Of a stretch of 53,579 nucleotides of DNA, positions 8,283-18,370 are shown piece after piece. The DNA lies in assembly GCF_000821245.2 (NCBI RefSeq), contig NZ_LN611425.1, positions 955,282 through 1,008,860 of the forward strand, written 5' to 3'. Made by a program: the position numbers and the translations under genes. The notes beneath the pieces are model-generated. The model was not told the DNA's origin. It did not search any database and saw only the letters and a program-made list of their open reading frames with translations. Every line of letters begins with the position of its first letter. The first letter of the stretch is position 1. This DNA comes from Virgibacillus senegalensis (GTDB lineage Bacteria; Bacillota; Bacilli; Bacillales; Amphibacillaceae).

Positions 8283-9632
8283 CTACTCTAATGTATGCAC
8301 AGCTTTCACAAACATGTCTCCTCTTTCCTCGAAAGTGCGATATTGATCCCAGCTGGCACAAGCCGGCGACAACAAAATCACATCCTCCTTCTCAGAAAGC
8401 TGATAAGCTTTACGGGCAGCCTCTTCTACGTTTTCAGCATATTCAATTGCTTGGATTCCTGCTTCTAATGCCGTTCCTGCCAATTTTTCCGCAGTCTCTC
8501 CAAATACGATCATCGCTTTCACATTCTCCAGCGAAGGGATTAAATCCGAAAAAGAGTTGCCCCTGTCCAATCCCCCGGCCAATAAAATGGTCGGCTGGGC
8601 GAAAGAAGACAGCGCCCTGCTGGTTGCCAAAATATTGGTAGCCTTTGAATCGTTGTAAAATAATCGTCCATTTTTATTACTGACAAATTGAAGCCGGTGC
8701 TTAACGCCAGTGAATGTATTCAAAACTTGCTTTATGCCTTCATTATCGGCACCACTTAACTTGGCTGCACTTACTGCAGCCATGATATTTTCAAGGTTAT
8801 GGCTGCCGACTAAGGCTATTTCTTTTAATAAGATAATGGGTTCCTGTTTAAAATATAGATACCTGTTATCACACCAGGCACCTTCTGGCATTCTCTCCGT
8901 TTTGGAGAAAGGTACCCGGACAGCAGCAGACTTGGCTGCGATATCGGCAATATTCTTATCATCGGCATTGTACACAATGTAATCTTCTTCGGTTTGATTC
9001 TTCGTGATATTTGCCTTCGCCTGCTTATAATTTTCAAAGGTATGATGGTAATCGAGATGTGCTTCAAATAAATTAAGCAAAACAGATACCTTTGGCTTAA
9101 AACGATCAATTCCCATTAACTGAAACGAGGATAATTCAATGACCATCCGTTCCTCTTCGTCCATGTTTTGAGCCACTTCACAGGCCACATTCCCGATATT
9201 GCCAGCTAATTTGGTTTTGCAGCCACTATGATGGAGCATTTCGTAAATCAATGTTGTGGTTGTCGTCTTTCCGTTCGAACCGGTAATTCCGATAATCGAA
9301 TCATTCACAAGCTGCCCAGCCAATTCCACTTCGGTATAAATAGGAATTTTCCTTTTTTCAGCTTCCTCTACAATAGGATTTTCATAAGGAATCCCAGGAT
9401 TTTTCACCAGCAGTTCGACGCCTTCCAATACAGATAACGGATGTCCACCTGTTATCATTTCGATTCCTAATTCCGTCAATTCTCGGACTTGGGGGTCGTT
9501 TTGGTCTGCTTTCAGATCGTTGACCCGGACTTCTTTTCCGCTATCATGCAGCAACTTAGCAGCTGCTGTCCCGCTTTTGGCAAGTCCAAGTACAAGAACT
9601 CTTTTATATGGAAAATTACTCAATGTTTTCAA
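8283..9632 (-). CDS. murD: UDP-N-acetylmuramoylalanine-D-glutamate ligase MurD
   Basis: Cytoplasmic ATP-dependent ligase adding D-Glu to UDP-MurNAc-L-Ala. The P-loop is [16 protein letters not shown] (about residues 115-130), with Mur-ligase middle-domain motifs ([14 protein letters not shown]) and the C-terminal domain ([29 protein letters not shown]) all present. The start is TTG 9632: it overlaps the mraY TGA in a TTGA junction and has TGAGGTG eight bases upstream. The 449 residues match the family. Unlike B. subtilis, the gene order before it is murE-murF-mraY. Confidence 0.96.
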   Translation of the reverse strand: MKTLSNFPYKRVLVLGLAKSGTAAAKLLHDSGKEVRVNDLKADQNDPQVRELTELGIEMITGGHPLSVLEGVELLVKNPGIPYENPIVEEAEKRKIPIYTEVELAGQLVNDSIIGITGSNGKTTTTTLIYEMLHHSGCKTKLAGNIGNVACEVAQNMDEEERMVIELSSFQLMGIDRFKPKVSVLLNLFEAHLDYHHTFENYKQAKANITKNQTEEDYIVYNADDKNIADIAAKSAAVRVPFSKTERMPEGAWCDNRYLYFKQEPIILLKEIALVGSHNLENIMAAVSAAKLSGADNEGIKQVLNTFTGVKHRLQFVSNKNGRLFYNDSKATNILATSRALSSFAQPTILLAGGLDRGNSFSDLIPSLENVKAMIVFGETAEKLAGTALEAGIQAIEYAENVEEAARKAYQLSEKEDVILLSPACASWDQYRTFEERGDMFVKAVHTLE

Positions 9633-10615
9633 AATGACCACACCTCAATATAAATCCCAAGTGCTGCAAATACGAGCCCTACCAGCCAAAAGGTAGTAAC
9701 TACCCGCCATTCTGACCATCCAATAAGTTCATAATGGTGATGTAAAGGACTCATTTTGAACACTCGTTTTCCTGTTGTTTTAAAAGATATAACCTGAATA
9801 ATGACCGATAATGTTTCAATGACAAAAACCCCGCCTATGATGATAAGCAAGATTTCCATCTTGGTGAGGATGGCGATCGCTCCGATGGCCCCGCCTAACG
9901 CCAGAGAACCAGTATCACCCATAAACACCTTTGCCGGGTGCGCATTGAATACCAGAAAACCGAGCAAAGCCCCGACTACTGCCAATGAGAAAATGGTCAC
10001 TTCAAATTGAGTAAAACCATACCACGCCAGGATTCCAAATGCCCCGAATGCAATAGCTGCTGTTCCTGCCAGCAAACCATCTAGACCGTCTGTCAGATTT
10101 ACAGCGTTAGACGAGCCGACCAAAATGACAATAATAAGGATGGCATAAGCCCAGCCCAAATCCCATTGGATATTCGTTCCTGGAATTTGGATATAAGTTG
10201 GAAAATCATTTGCCCTCAAAATAAAATAAAAAATTAATGAAATAACAATTTGTCCAGCCATCTTTTGCTTAGAGGTCAACCCAAGATTCCGTTTCATCGC
10301 TACTTTAATAAAGTCATCAAGAAAACCAAGCAAGCCGAAACCTAACGAGACAATCAAAAGCAATACAATTTGAAAGCTGAAGGGGTGCGGATTGAATTTT
10401 CCGATCATCACTAGTGTTGTGACAGCTACACTGACGAGAATCATGATTCCGCCCATTGTCGGTGTTCCCGTCTTTTTCATATGGGATTTAGGACCTTCTT
10501 CTCTAATACTTTGTCCAAACTTTAATCTTCTTAAGAATGGGATAAATACTGGAGAAATCAGGACGGTTATTAGAAAAGATATTGCCATAGTTATTAGTAA
10601 TACATATTCGTTCAC
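9629..10615 (-). CDS. mraY: Phospho-N-acetylmuramoyl-pentapeptide transferase MraY
   Basis: Integral membrane enzyme that transfers phospho-MurNAc-pentapeptide to undecaprenyl phosphate, making lipid I. Around ten transmembrane helices and the signatures [15 protein letters not shown] (the DD motif), [25 protein letters not shown] and [12 protein letters not shown] are all visible. GTG 10615 is preceded by AAAGGAGG with nine bases spacing. It starts 52 bases after murF and its TGA overlaps the murD TTG, so the two are translationally coupled. 328 residues is typical. Confidence 0.97.
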   Translation of the reverse strand: MNEYVLLITMAISFLITVLISPVFIPFLRRLKFGQSIREEGPKSHMKKTGTPTMGGIMILVSVAVTTLVMIGKFNPHPFSFQIVLLLIVSLGFGLLGFLDDFIKVAMKRNLGLTSKQKMAGQIVISLIFYFILRANDFPTYIQIPGTNIQWDLGWAYAILIIVILVGSSNAVNLTDGLDGLLAGTAAIAFGAFGILAWYGFTQFEVTIFSLAVVGALLGFLVFNAHPAKVFMGDTGSLALGGAIGAIAILTKMEILLIIIGGVFVIETLSVIIQVISFKTTGKRVFKMSPLHHHYELIGWSEWRVVTTFWLVGLVFAALGIYIEVWSF

Positions 10616-10667
10616 TTCTTATTTCCTCCTTTAGTACAAAAACCCGCCCATTGTATTCTTCACAAAG

Positions 10668-12029
10668 TTATTCAGCGATAGCGATATCCTTTAGCATCGC
10701 TTCAAGTTTCATGCCTCTGGATGCCTTCAACAATACGAGTGTCCCTTTCTCGAGATAAGGAATAAGTGCAGTCGTCAATTCATCCAACGAAGCAAAATGC
10801 CGGACGACAGGCACTTCATTTTGTTTAGCCGTAGAAATCTCGCTCGCATTGCTGCCGACAGTAAACAACACATCAATTTCTTCGTTGATGCTGTCTGCTA
10901 CGTCCCGATGAAGATCAGGTGCCTGCTTACCCAGTTCAAATATGTCACCAAGCACCAGGATTTTCCGTTTATAACCGGTTAATTGCCGGACTACATGAAT
11001 AGAGGCTTTCATCGAAGTCGGAGAAGCATTATATGCATCATTGATAATTGTTGATTGGTTTCTTCCCCTCACAAACTCGAATCGCATCCCAGTCAATTCC
11101 AAGTTTGACAGGGAAGTCTTAATCTTATCTACCGGTATCGCTAAATGTTCAGCAATCGATATTGCAAACAACGCATTCTTAACATTATGTTCACCGAGCA
11201 TATTTAATTCATATGCAGTGTGCCCATTGTACAGAAAAGTAGTTTTGTCGGACAGCATCCTGATATCAGCGGCAGTGATTTCGTTGTCCTGGTGAAATCC
11301 ACAGCCTATGACAGTTTTCCTTTCCTTCAAAGGCGCTAGCAGTGGTTCATCTCCATCGATAAACAGTTTCCCTTCAGGTTTCAACCCTGCCGTGATTTCC
11401 GACTTAGCCTGGGCGATTCCTTCCCTTGAACCTAAGTATTCGATATGTGATTCTCCAATATTCGTAATGACCGCATAATCGGGTTCTGCTATTTGTGACA
11501 GTAATTCGATTTCTCCAAAACCGCTCATCCCCATTTCCAATACAAGGACTTCTGTTTCTTGCGCCATCGACAATATCGTCAATGGAACTCCGATATGGTT
11601 GTTAAGATTCCCCTTTGTCCGATGCGTGCGGTAATACGAGGCAGTTACCGTTCCGATTAAATCCTTTGTGGTTGTTTTTCCGTTGGAGCCAGTAATACCG
11701 ATAACTGTAGGATTGACTTGTTTCCGATATTCACGGGCAAGCCGTTGCAAACCGTCCAAAGTGTCATCGACATAGAATATTGGAAAACCGGCTGGAAGGA
11801 AGTCGGGAAGCTTCCTTCCTTTTTCCCATAGAGCTGCTACTGCTCCATTATCAAAGGCCCCCTTTAAAAAGTCATGACCATCAAAGGAATCCCCGACCAG
11901 TGGGATAAATAAAGATTTATGACTTTGTTTGCGGCTGTCTGTAGTTACTTCTTCTATCTCTATACCATCCTTGACAGCTCCCTTATACTCCTTAAAAACT
12001 TCTGATAAAAACTTGGTGGTAAACAACAT
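10668..12029 (-). CDS. murF: UDP-N-acetylmuramoyl-tripeptide-D-alanyl-D-alanine ligase MurF
   Basis: Cytoplasmic Mur ligase that adds D-Ala-D-Ala to the UDP-MurNAc-tripeptide. The P-loop is [16 protein letters not shown], followed by GNLNNHIGVPLTIL, the EMGMSGFGEI motif, NAYNASPTSMKASI and VLGDIFELG. The ATG at 12029 is preferred, with AGGAG nine bases upstream; an in-frame GTG lies directly before it. In B. subtilis murF sits elsewhere, next to ddl; here it is inserted between murE and mraY. The murE-murF junction carries a 25-bp tandem duplication that supplies the ribosome binding site. Confidence 0.95.
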   Translation of the reverse strand: MLFTTKFLSEVFKEYKGAVKDGIEIEEVTTDSRKQSHKSLFIPLVGDSFDGHDFLKGAFDNGAVAALWEKGRKLPDFLPAGFPIFYVDDTLDGLQRLAREYRKQVNPTVIGITGSNGKTTTKDLIGTVTASYYRTHRTKGNLNNHIGVPLTILSMAQETEVLVLEMGMSGFGEIELLSQIAEPDYAVITNIGESHIEYLGSREGIAQAKSEITAGLKPEGKLFIDGDEPLLAPLKERKTVIGCGFHQDNEITAADIRMLSDKTTFLYNGHTAYELNMLGEHNVKNALFAISIAEHLAIPVDKIKTSLSNLELTGMRFEFVRGRNQSTIINDAYNASPTSMKASIHVVRQLTGYKRKILVLGDIFELGKQAPDLHRDVADSINEEIDVLFTVGSNASEISTAKQNEVPVVRHFASLDELTTALIPYLEKGTLVLLKASRGMKLEAMLKDIAIAE

Positions 12030-12030
12030 C

Positions 12031-12088
12031 ACTTAATTCTCCTTATTCCAATTCAACTTAATTCTCCTTATTCCAATTCAACTTAATT
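12031..12088 (-). repeat. 25-bp tandem duplication at the murE-murF junction
   Basis: Two identical 25-base copies (12031-12055 and 12056-12080) plus the first 8 bases of a third (12081-12088). On the minus strand each unit carries AATTGGAATAAGGAGAATTA: the upstream copy encodes the murE end, and the downstream copy is the spacer with the AAGGAG used by murF. Confidence 0.97.
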
Positions 12089-13536
12089 GCATTTGCTGCT
12101 TCCAGTCTATCGTCAAAGTCATGAACCTCACCATCAATTATCTGGTATGTTTCATGCCCTTTTCCTGCGACCAGCACGATATCGTTTTCCTCCGCAAGGC
12201 TTATTGCCTCTTCAATAGCTTGCCTGCGATTCTCGATAATCCGGTAATTGTCCTGCTTCAAACCAGCAATCATGTCATCCAAAATCGCTTTTGGATCTTC
12301 TGTGCGGGGATTATCGGCAGTGAAGATAGCTAAATCGGCATATTTCACGGCAGAATCGGCCATCAACGGCCGTTTCGTTTTATCCCTGTCTCCTCCACAG
12401 CCAACAACAACATACACCTTTCCTTTTACGAAAGAGCGAATGGTAGTAAGTACATTTTCCAAAGAATCAGGTGTATGCGCATAGTCTACAATCACCCCAA
12501 AAGGTTGACCGAGATTTACAGGCTCAAAACGCCCGCTTACTCCTGTCGTGGATTCCAATGCTTTTTTGATCGTATGTAACGGGATTCCGGCACAGTACGC
12601 AGCCGAAGTTGCCGCAAGCATATTGTAAACGCTGAATTTACCCATTAATTTACTTGTGATTTGCACTTCTTCATCAAACACTCTTAACAGGAAGCTGCTG
12701 CCATTTGCATCAAGGTTGACGTCAATCGCCTGAACATCTGCCTGTTGGTCGATTCCATATGTGACGACAGGCTGTGAGGTACTCTTTATTAACTTCTCAT
12801 GATTCTTATCATCTTTATTGATAACTGCAAATTTCGGTTTCTCTTTATCATATTTGTTTCCCAACTGGGCAAACAATAAGCTTTTTGCACGTAAATAATC
12901 ATCCATACTCGTATGGTAGTCCAGGTGATCTTGAGAAAGGTTTGTAAAAATGGCTATGTCAAAATCACACCCGTAAACCCTCCCTAAATCAAGAGCATGG
13001 GATGAGACCTCCATAAAAACGGTATCTATCTTTCTTTCTACCATCTTCTGAAAGCTTCTCTGCAGGAACAGGGAGTCCGGTGTCGTATTTTTGACATCAA
13101 AACAGTCGTCTTCCATTTTCATCTGAATTGTTCCGATCAGCCCGGTTTTTCGCCGGTGTTCTTTGAAAATCGCTTCCAGTAAATACGTTACCGATGTTTT
13201 GCCGTTAGTGCCTGTCACACCAATAACTTCTAGCTTTTCGGTCGGATAATCATAAAATTTATTGGCGAGCATGGCTACGGCCTTTGTTGTATCATTGACA
13301 ATAATAACAGGCAAAGAAACATCCAACGGTTTCTCGGAGATAATGGCGGCAGCCCCTTGCTTCTCCGCCTGCCGTGCATATAGGTGTCCATCCACTGTAA
13401 AACCTTTGATACATACAAACAGGTCGCCTTCACTGACCTTTCTGGAGTCAATTTCCATACCGGTAATATTTATGTTAGCAATATCTTTCGTTAGTCGATA
13501 AAAATGCAAAGCATCGACAATTTCACTAAGTTTCAT
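12058..13536 (-). CDS. murE: UDP-MurNAc-L-Ala-D-Glu:meso-diaminopimelate ligase MurE
   Basis: Cytoplasmic ligase adding the third stem-peptide residue. The P-loop is GVTGTNGKTSVTYLLEA, the catalytic middle domain contains FTNLSQDHLDYH, and the C-terminal domain carries DNPRTEDP; the DNPR motif is the signature of meso-diaminopimelate-specific MurE, so the wall should be mDAP-type. 492 residues is standard. The last codons lie in the tandem repeat shared with the murF leader. A promoter with a perfect -10 lies in the 200-base gap after spoVD, so murE-murF-mraY-murD-spoVE can be transcribed during growth apart from spoVD. Confidence 0.97.
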   Translation of the reverse strand: MKLSEIVDALHFYRLTKDIANINITGMEIDSRKVSEGDLFVCIKGFTVDGHLYARQAEKQGAAAIISEKPLDVSLPVIIVNDTTKAVAMLANKFYDYPTEKLEVIGVTGTNGKTSVTYLLEAIFKEHRRKTGLIGTIQMKMEDDCFDVKNTTPDSLFLQRSFQKMVERKIDTVFMEVSSHALDLGRVYGCDFDIAIFTNLSQDHLDYHTSMDDYLRAKSLLFAQLGNKYDKEKPKFAVINKDDKNHEKLIKSTSQPVVTYGIDQQADVQAIDVNLDANGSSFLLRVFDEEVQITSKLMGKFSVYNMLAATSAAYCAGIPLHTIKKALESTTGVSGRFEPVNLGQPFGVIVDYAHTPDSLENVLTTIRSFVKGKVYVVVGCGGDRDKTKRPLMADSAVKYADLAIFTADNPRTEDPKAILDDMIAGLKQDNYRIIENRRQAIEEAISLAEENDIVLVAGKGHETYQIIDGEVHDFDDRLEAANAIKLNWNKEN

Positions 13537-13698
13537 TTATTCCACATCCTAACCTTCTAAAACCAAATTCTTTTAATCTCCCATGACATTCTGACTAAAT
13601 TCCCTTTTTTTCACACTGTTAATCGTCCAATCGCCGCAGAAACGACTTTTCCACAGACAATTGAACGACAGTAGCCAGAAATGTTTTTACATCATTTT

Positions 13699-13707
13699 AT
13701 TATAACA
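13699..13707 (-). promoter_or_regulatory. Extended -10 promoter upstream of murE
   Basis: TGTTATAAT on the minus strand (TATAAT at 13704-13699 with a TGn extension). The -35 is weak. It sits 163 bases before the murE ATG, in the only sizeable gap between spoVD and murE. Confidence 0.55.
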
Positions 13708-13736
13708 GAAGTTTTTACTGATGACCGAATCGATTG

Positions 13737-15677
13737 CTAATTTCCATCTGGTTTTTTATCAGAAAGATATATCCTGACTTCCTTCCCCTGTTCCAATTTG
13801 GTTCCGGCTTCCGGTGCCTGGTCGATAATATAGTCCCCTGTACCATTTGTTTCGATGGTCAAGTTTACCATATACTCCATCAACTCATTTTTGCTTAATC
13901 CGATCAAGTCCGGGACTTCCACCAATGGCTGGTCTGGCCATTGATATTCTTTTTCCAATCCATCTTTACGTTTCTCGACCCCGAGCGCCATGAGACTGTC
14001 TCCGATAATATTCCCGACAATCGGAGCAGCTACGACACCACCGAATTGCACCGTATTTTTAGGATTATCGATTGCTACATAAACGACGATCTCTGGATCA
14101 TCGGCTGGTGCAAACCCAATAAATGAAACAATATGATTATTGCTCATATACTTGCCATCTTCGCCTACTTTTTGAGCGGTACCTGTTTTCCCTCCAACCC
14201 GATACCCCTCTACATACGCGCTTCTTCCGGTTCCTTTTGCAACCACACTTTCTAATGCTTCCCTGATCTCTTTAGAAGTTTCGTTGGAAATCACTTTCTT
14301 TCGAAGGGTCGGCTCGGTTTTTTCAATAACTTTGTCTGTTTTAGAATCTATCCATTCTGCCGCAACATACGGTTCGTATAGATATCCTCCATTAACAGCA
14401 GCTGCAACAGCCATTACTTGCTGAATAGGGGTTACCGAAACACCTTGACCGAAGGCAGTTGTCGCCAATTCTACCGGACCTATGTTTTCCGGCTTGAAAA
14501 GAATCCCGGTCCCCTCCCCTTGTAAATCGATGCCGGTTTTTTTCCCGAACCCAAATTTATCAATATAAGAAAACAATTTTTCCTTTCCCAGTCTTTCACC
14601 TAGCGTCACAAATCCAGGGTTACAAGAATTTTGAACTACTTCGAGAAACGTCTGATGTCCGTGACCACCACTTTTCCAGCAATGCAAAGTCGAACCTCCC
14701 ACTTCTATCGATCCACTATCATGGAAATGTTCGTTCTCGAGGTCTACTGCGTCTTCTTCTAATGCAGCTGCCAACGTAATGATTTTGAAGGTAGATCCCG
14801 GTTCGTACGTGCTCCAAATCGGAAGGTTTTTGTTATAAACACTTGCATCGTAATCCTGATATTGTTCCGGGTCAAAGGTTGGCCTGGAGGACATTCCTAG
14901 TACTCCCCCGGTTTTTGGATCAACAGCAATCGCAATTGCCCCATCCGGGTTATATTTCGTTTCTGCAAGATCCAGCTCCCGTTCCATGATGGTTTGGACT
15001 CTGGTATCAATGGACAATTTCAACGTATTACCATCTACAGGAGAATTGTACACATCTGCCAAATCAGCCATTCGCTGCCCCTTAGCGTCGGAAAAGTATG
15101 ACAGACTCCCCTTTTCACCGCTCAATTGTTCATCATAATATTGCTCCAGGCCCATAAGACCCTGATTATCAATACCACTGAACCCGAGTACATGGGATAA
15201 GTAAGATCCTTTAGGGTAATGACGCTTAGAATCTTCTGCAATGTACACACCATCGAGCCCCAGAGCTCTGATGGCATCGGCTTTTTCCTCTGAAATTTTC
15301 CTTCCTTCCGGATGCAGCCTTACGATATTTTCATTTTTGGTAACTTCTTGATAAGCCTTTTCTTTATCCATATCAAGTATTTTTGCCAAGGATTCTGCCG
15401 TATGTTCAGGATTCTTAATTTGACGAGGGACGAGCATAACAGTAGGTGCAGAAACATTTTCAGCCAAAACTTCGCCATTCTTGTCCAAAATTTCGCCACG
15501 CTCCGGTTCGAAAATGATATCCCTGCTCCATAACTCCTTCGCTTCTCCCGTCAGCCACTCCCCTAAGACAAATTGTACATAACCAAGACGAATATCGATA
15601 ATCCCGAACATCAAAATTCCCAAAAGAAAAACAGTGACTAAACGTTTTCGCATTGTAACATTGGATACACGTTTCAT
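13737..15677 (-). CDS. spoVD: Sporulation-specific penicillin-binding protein SpoVD
   Basis: Class B PBP (646 residues), the transpeptidase for spore cortex peptidoglycan. It has one N-terminal membrane anchor (about residues 13-29), the dimerisation domain starting RGEILDKNGEVLA, a transpeptidase domain with STFK (S295-K298), SCN (351-353) and KTG (497-499), and one C-terminal PASTA domain (about 587-642). Cysteines C333 (LHCWK) and C352 (NSCN) match the pair that in B. subtilis SpoVD forms a disulfide opened by the thioredoxin-like StoA. AGGAGAT lies five bases before the ATG. It follows pbpB by 73 bases. Confidence 0.95.
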   Translation of the reverse strand: MKRVSNVTMRKRLVTVFLLGILMFGIIDIRLGYVQFVLGEWLTGEAKELWSRDIIFEPERGEILDKNGEVLAENVSAPTVMLVPRQIKNPEHTAESLAKILDMDKEKAYQEVTKNENIVRLHPEGRKISEEKADAIRALGLDGVYIAEDSKRHYPKGSYLSHVLGFSGIDNQGLMGLEQYYDEQLSGEKGSLSYFSDAKGQRMADLADVYNSPVDGNTLKLSIDTRVQTIMERELDLAETKYNPDGAIAIAVDPKTGGVLGMSSRPTFDPEQYQDYDASVYNKNLPIWSTYEPGSTFKIITLAAALEEDAVDLENEHFHDSGSIEVGGSTLHCWKSGGHGHQTFLEVVQNSCNPGFVTLGERLGKEKLFSYIDKFGFGKKTGIDLQGEGTGILFKPENIGPVELATTAFGQGVSVTPIQQVMAVAAAVNGGYLYEPYVAAEWIDSKTDKVIEKTEPTLRKKVISNETSKEIREALESVVAKGTGRSAYVEGYRVGGKTGTAQKVGEDGKYMSNNHIVSFIGFAPADDPEIVVYVAIDNPKNTVQFGGVVAAPIVGNIIGDSLMALGVEKRKDGLEKEYQWPDQPLVEVPDLIGLSKNELMEYMVNLTIETNGTGDYIIDQAPEAGTKLEQGKEVRIYLSDKKPDGN

Positions 15678-15750
15678 AGGACATCTCCTTACAAAGGTAT
15701 GCTTGTATCCAATATATGAATGGCTGAAAACGATTAGAACACTGCTGTTC

Positions 15751-17964
15751 TTATTGTTCTCCGGAAGACTCCTCGGCTGTATCCGAGTTTTCTTCCTGTT
15801 TATTTTCGCTTCCTTCTGAACGGCGAGGTGGGGAAAATTCGACTACTAAGTAATCATCCTTTTTAAGGTCTGTCCCCTTTTCAATGCTTTGTTTTACTGC
15901 ATAACCATTCCCCATCGTTTCTATCTCAATTCCGAGAGTATCTCCAATTTTGAGCACATCCCGTATTGACCAGCCGGTTACATCCGGCATTTTCGGTTCA
16001 TCTGTTACCAGGATGACTTTTTCGTTCGCCAAAAGCTGTTTACCCGACTGGACGCTGACAGATTCTACTTTATCCCCGGTTCCAATTACCGCAGCCTGCA
16101 GCCCTTTCGACTCCAATTTTTCTTTTGCTTCGTTAACGGAATGGCCTTGAATATCCGGCATGCTGACATGTTCCACTTTCTGTTCATTTTCCTTGTCAGG
16201 CTCTATATTCAAGTAATGAAGACTGTTTTCCATTACATTTTTGAAAATGAAGGAAACCGGAGCCGATCCGGATTCGTTTTCTTCTAAATCCGGTTGTTTC
16301 ACCGATACATACATCATCAACTCCGGATCTTCTTTCGGCGCCATTCCAAGAAAAGAAAACAAATAATTTTCTTCTCCGGTCATATAACGTCCCGTCTCTG
16401 AATCCGGAATCTGGGCGGTACCTGTCTTACCTGCAACGGTATAATCATTCAGATTGTATATATTGTAACCTGTACCATTTTCGGAAGTTATTACCGTTTC
16501 CAGGATATCTTTGACTTCCTCTGCCGTTTCCTCAGAAACAGGCTGTCCCGATTGTTTTGGCTGATTCTCTTTTATGACCTTTTTGGTTTCAGAATCCACA
16601 ATTTTCGAGATGACATAAGGCTTCATCATTTTCCCATGATTTGCGATAGCAGATCCAGCCATCATCAATTGTATCGGTGTAACAGTCGTTCCCTGACCGT
16701 AAGATGTAGTCACTTTCTCTATTGGCCAGTCATAAAGAATTCGACCCGGCTGTTCATTCGGTAAATCGATCCCTGTTGGTTTATCAAAGTGAAAATCCTT
16801 CAAATAATCGAGGAATTTTTCCGGTCCAAGCTTCTCCCAAACAAGTTTTGCTGCCGCGACATTGGAAGAGCGCTGGATACCCTCTTTGTAAGAGATTGTC
16901 CCCCAATTTCTTCTCCAGTCATGGATGGGACTGTTCATGTGATCGTTTTTATACGATCCTGATTCAAATGTTTCATCCGGATTAAACACACCTTCTTCTA
17001 TTGCAGCCGCAAGCGTGAAAATTTTCATCGTAGATCCAGGTTCAAAAGGATTGGAGACTACGTCGTTATACCAATTGCTCACTTCTTCCAGTTTATTCGG
17101 GTTATAACTTGGACGGTTGCTCATGGCCACAATTTCACCAGTCTTGGGATTCATTACCACTGCCGTCATTTTCTCCGGGCTATATTCCTTGTCAACCTGA
17201 CTCATGGCATCCTCCAATAACGTTTGGATTTTTTGATCAATCGTCAGGTAAACATCTTCTCCGTCATCTGCCTGTTTGATTACCTCATCCGGATCAAGCA
17301 GTTTCGTGTTAAAGTTGTCCCTTTTATAGGAGATCGAACCATTCTTTCCACTCAGCACATTGTCCATTTCAGCTTCTATCCCATTTCTGCCAACCAGTTT
17401 TCCCTCCTGCTGCTGGGCAATACCGATGACTTGGGAAGCAAAAGTGCCATTCGGATAGTAACGAATGGAGTCTTTTTCAAAGTTGATCCCTGGTATGTCC
17501 AAGTCTTCGATCTTTTCCTTTGTTTCCTGGGTAATATTTTTCCCGTGGACGCCAAATTCCACTTGGAACCTGCCTTCTTCCTGTCCTTTTTTCAAGGTGC
17601 TGGCAATTTCCGCAGCATCCATATTCAGGAGCGGGGACAGTTGTTCGGCAGCTTTATCAATATCCTTAACGTGCTTCGGTTCTTCCAACCCCTCCGAATA
17701 GCTTTCGTCAACTATTGCTGATAATTGATAAACTGCACGGTCATAGGCGAGGGTCATGCCATTTCGGTCCAGTATCTGCCCTCTATCCGCTTCTATCACA
17801 TAGGAATTGGTCCGTTTTTTGTCCGCCCATTCCTGCAGGGAGACGCCATCCACTTCACCTGTTCCCTGTATGTATAAAAAGCGACCCGATATAACAAGGA
17901 AAATAACAATGAACAACAGCATAAACACCGATGACATGACATGGGTTGTCTTATTCTTTCGCAC
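15751..17964 (-). CDS. pbpB: Penicillin-binding protein 2B (septal transpeptidase)
   Basis: Class B high-molecular-weight PBP of 737 residues, the essential division transpeptidase (FtsI type). One membrane anchor (about residues 10-32) precedes the pedestal (RGQILDRNGMTLAYD) and the transpeptidase domain with STMK (311-314), SSN (366-368) and KTG (513-515). Two PASTA domains follow (about 598-655 and 657-711), then an acidic Glu/Ser-rich tail. GTG 17964 has GGAG seven bases upstream. It lies 19 bases after ftsL, whose product it binds in the septal complex with FtsW and DivIB. Confidence 0.96.
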   Translation of the reverse strand: MRKNKTTHVMSSVFMLLFIVIFLVISGRFLYIQGTGEVDGVSLQEWADKKRTNSYVIEADRGQILDRNGMTLAYDRAVYQLSAIVDESYSEGLEEPKHVKDIDKAAEQLSPLLNMDAAEIASTLKKGQEEGRFQVEFGVHGKNITQETKEKIEDLDIPGINFEKDSIRYYPNGTFASQVIGIAQQQEGKLVGRNGIEAEMDNVLSGKNGSISYKRDNFNTKLLDPDEVIKQADDGEDVYLTIDQKIQTLLEDAMSQVDKEYSPEKMTAVVMNPKTGEIVAMSNRPSYNPNKLEEVSNWYNDVVSNPFEPGSTMKIFTLAAAIEEGVFNPDETFESGSYKNDHMNSPIHDWRRNWGTISYKEGIQRSSNVAAAKLVWEKLGPEKFLDYLKDFHFDKPTGIDLPNEQPGRILYDWPIEKVTTSYGQGTTVTPIQLMMAGSAIANHGKMMKPYVISKIVDSETKKVIKENQPKQSGQPVSEETAEEVKDILETVITSENGTGYNIYNLNDYTVAGKTGTAQIPDSETGRYMTGEENYLFSFLGMAPKEDPELMMYVSVKQPDLEENESGSAPVSFIFKNVMENSLHYLNIEPDKENEQKVEHVSMPDIQGHSVNEAKEKLESKGLQAAVIGTGDKVESVSVQSGKQLLANEKVILVTDEPKMPDVTGWSIRDVLKIGDTLGIEIETMGNGYAVKQSIEKGTDLKKDDYLVVEFSPPRRSEGSENKQEENSDTAEESSGEQ

Positions 17965-17983
17965 GTCATATCTCCATCCTTAA

Positions 17984-18370
17984 TCACTCAGATATTTGGG
18001 TTGCCTGCTTAACTTTTGTATTTTGGATTTTCAAACCGTTTTTCTTGGCGATTTCCAAAATTCGATCTGGATTGCTTAATTCTTGCTTTTTATATTCCAA
18101 ATTCTGATTCAGTTCCTGCTGGCTTTCCACACGCTGTTCGAGTTGCTGGACATCTCTGTTCAAAGCATCCGTGGTATTACTGAACGAAACAGAAAAATAT
18201 AAGGCGCCAACAACTACAGCACTGAATACAGTATAAATGAATTTCTCTCCAGTTGTAATCCATTTTTTCTTTTGAACTTTTACTTTTACTTGTTTTGTCG
18301 GTTCCGGCCTTGAATGGCGTCCGGTTTCCTGCCAGGAATCCTGCCAATTTTTCAATGGGGATGTGCTCAT
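17984..18370 (-). CDS. ftsL: Cell division protein FtsL
   Basis: Small bitopic divisome protein (128 residues): a basic cytoplasmic part with KVKVQKKKW, one transmembrane segment (about residues 44-63) and an extracytoplasmic leucine-zipper-like coiled coil (about 70-105, [20 protein letters not shown]). It pairs with DivIC and DivIB to activate septal synthesis. The ATG overlaps the rsmH TGA (ATGA), so it is translationally coupled. Sequence similarity in this family is low, but position and architecture are decisive. Confidence 0.93.
   Translation of the reverse strand: MSTSPLKNWQDSWQETGRHSRPEPTKQVKVKVQKKKWITTGEKFIYTVFSAVVVGALYFSVSFSNTTDALNRDVQQLEQRVESQQELNQNLEYKKQELSNPDRILEIAKKNGLKIQNTKVKQATQISE

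Noticed and set aside
15678-15750. Possible sigma-E promoter of spoVD (CATAC near 15698)
   Set aside because: A CATACCTT element exists, but no acceptable -35 lies at the normal distance; the known sigma-E control in B. subtilis is not enough to call it.
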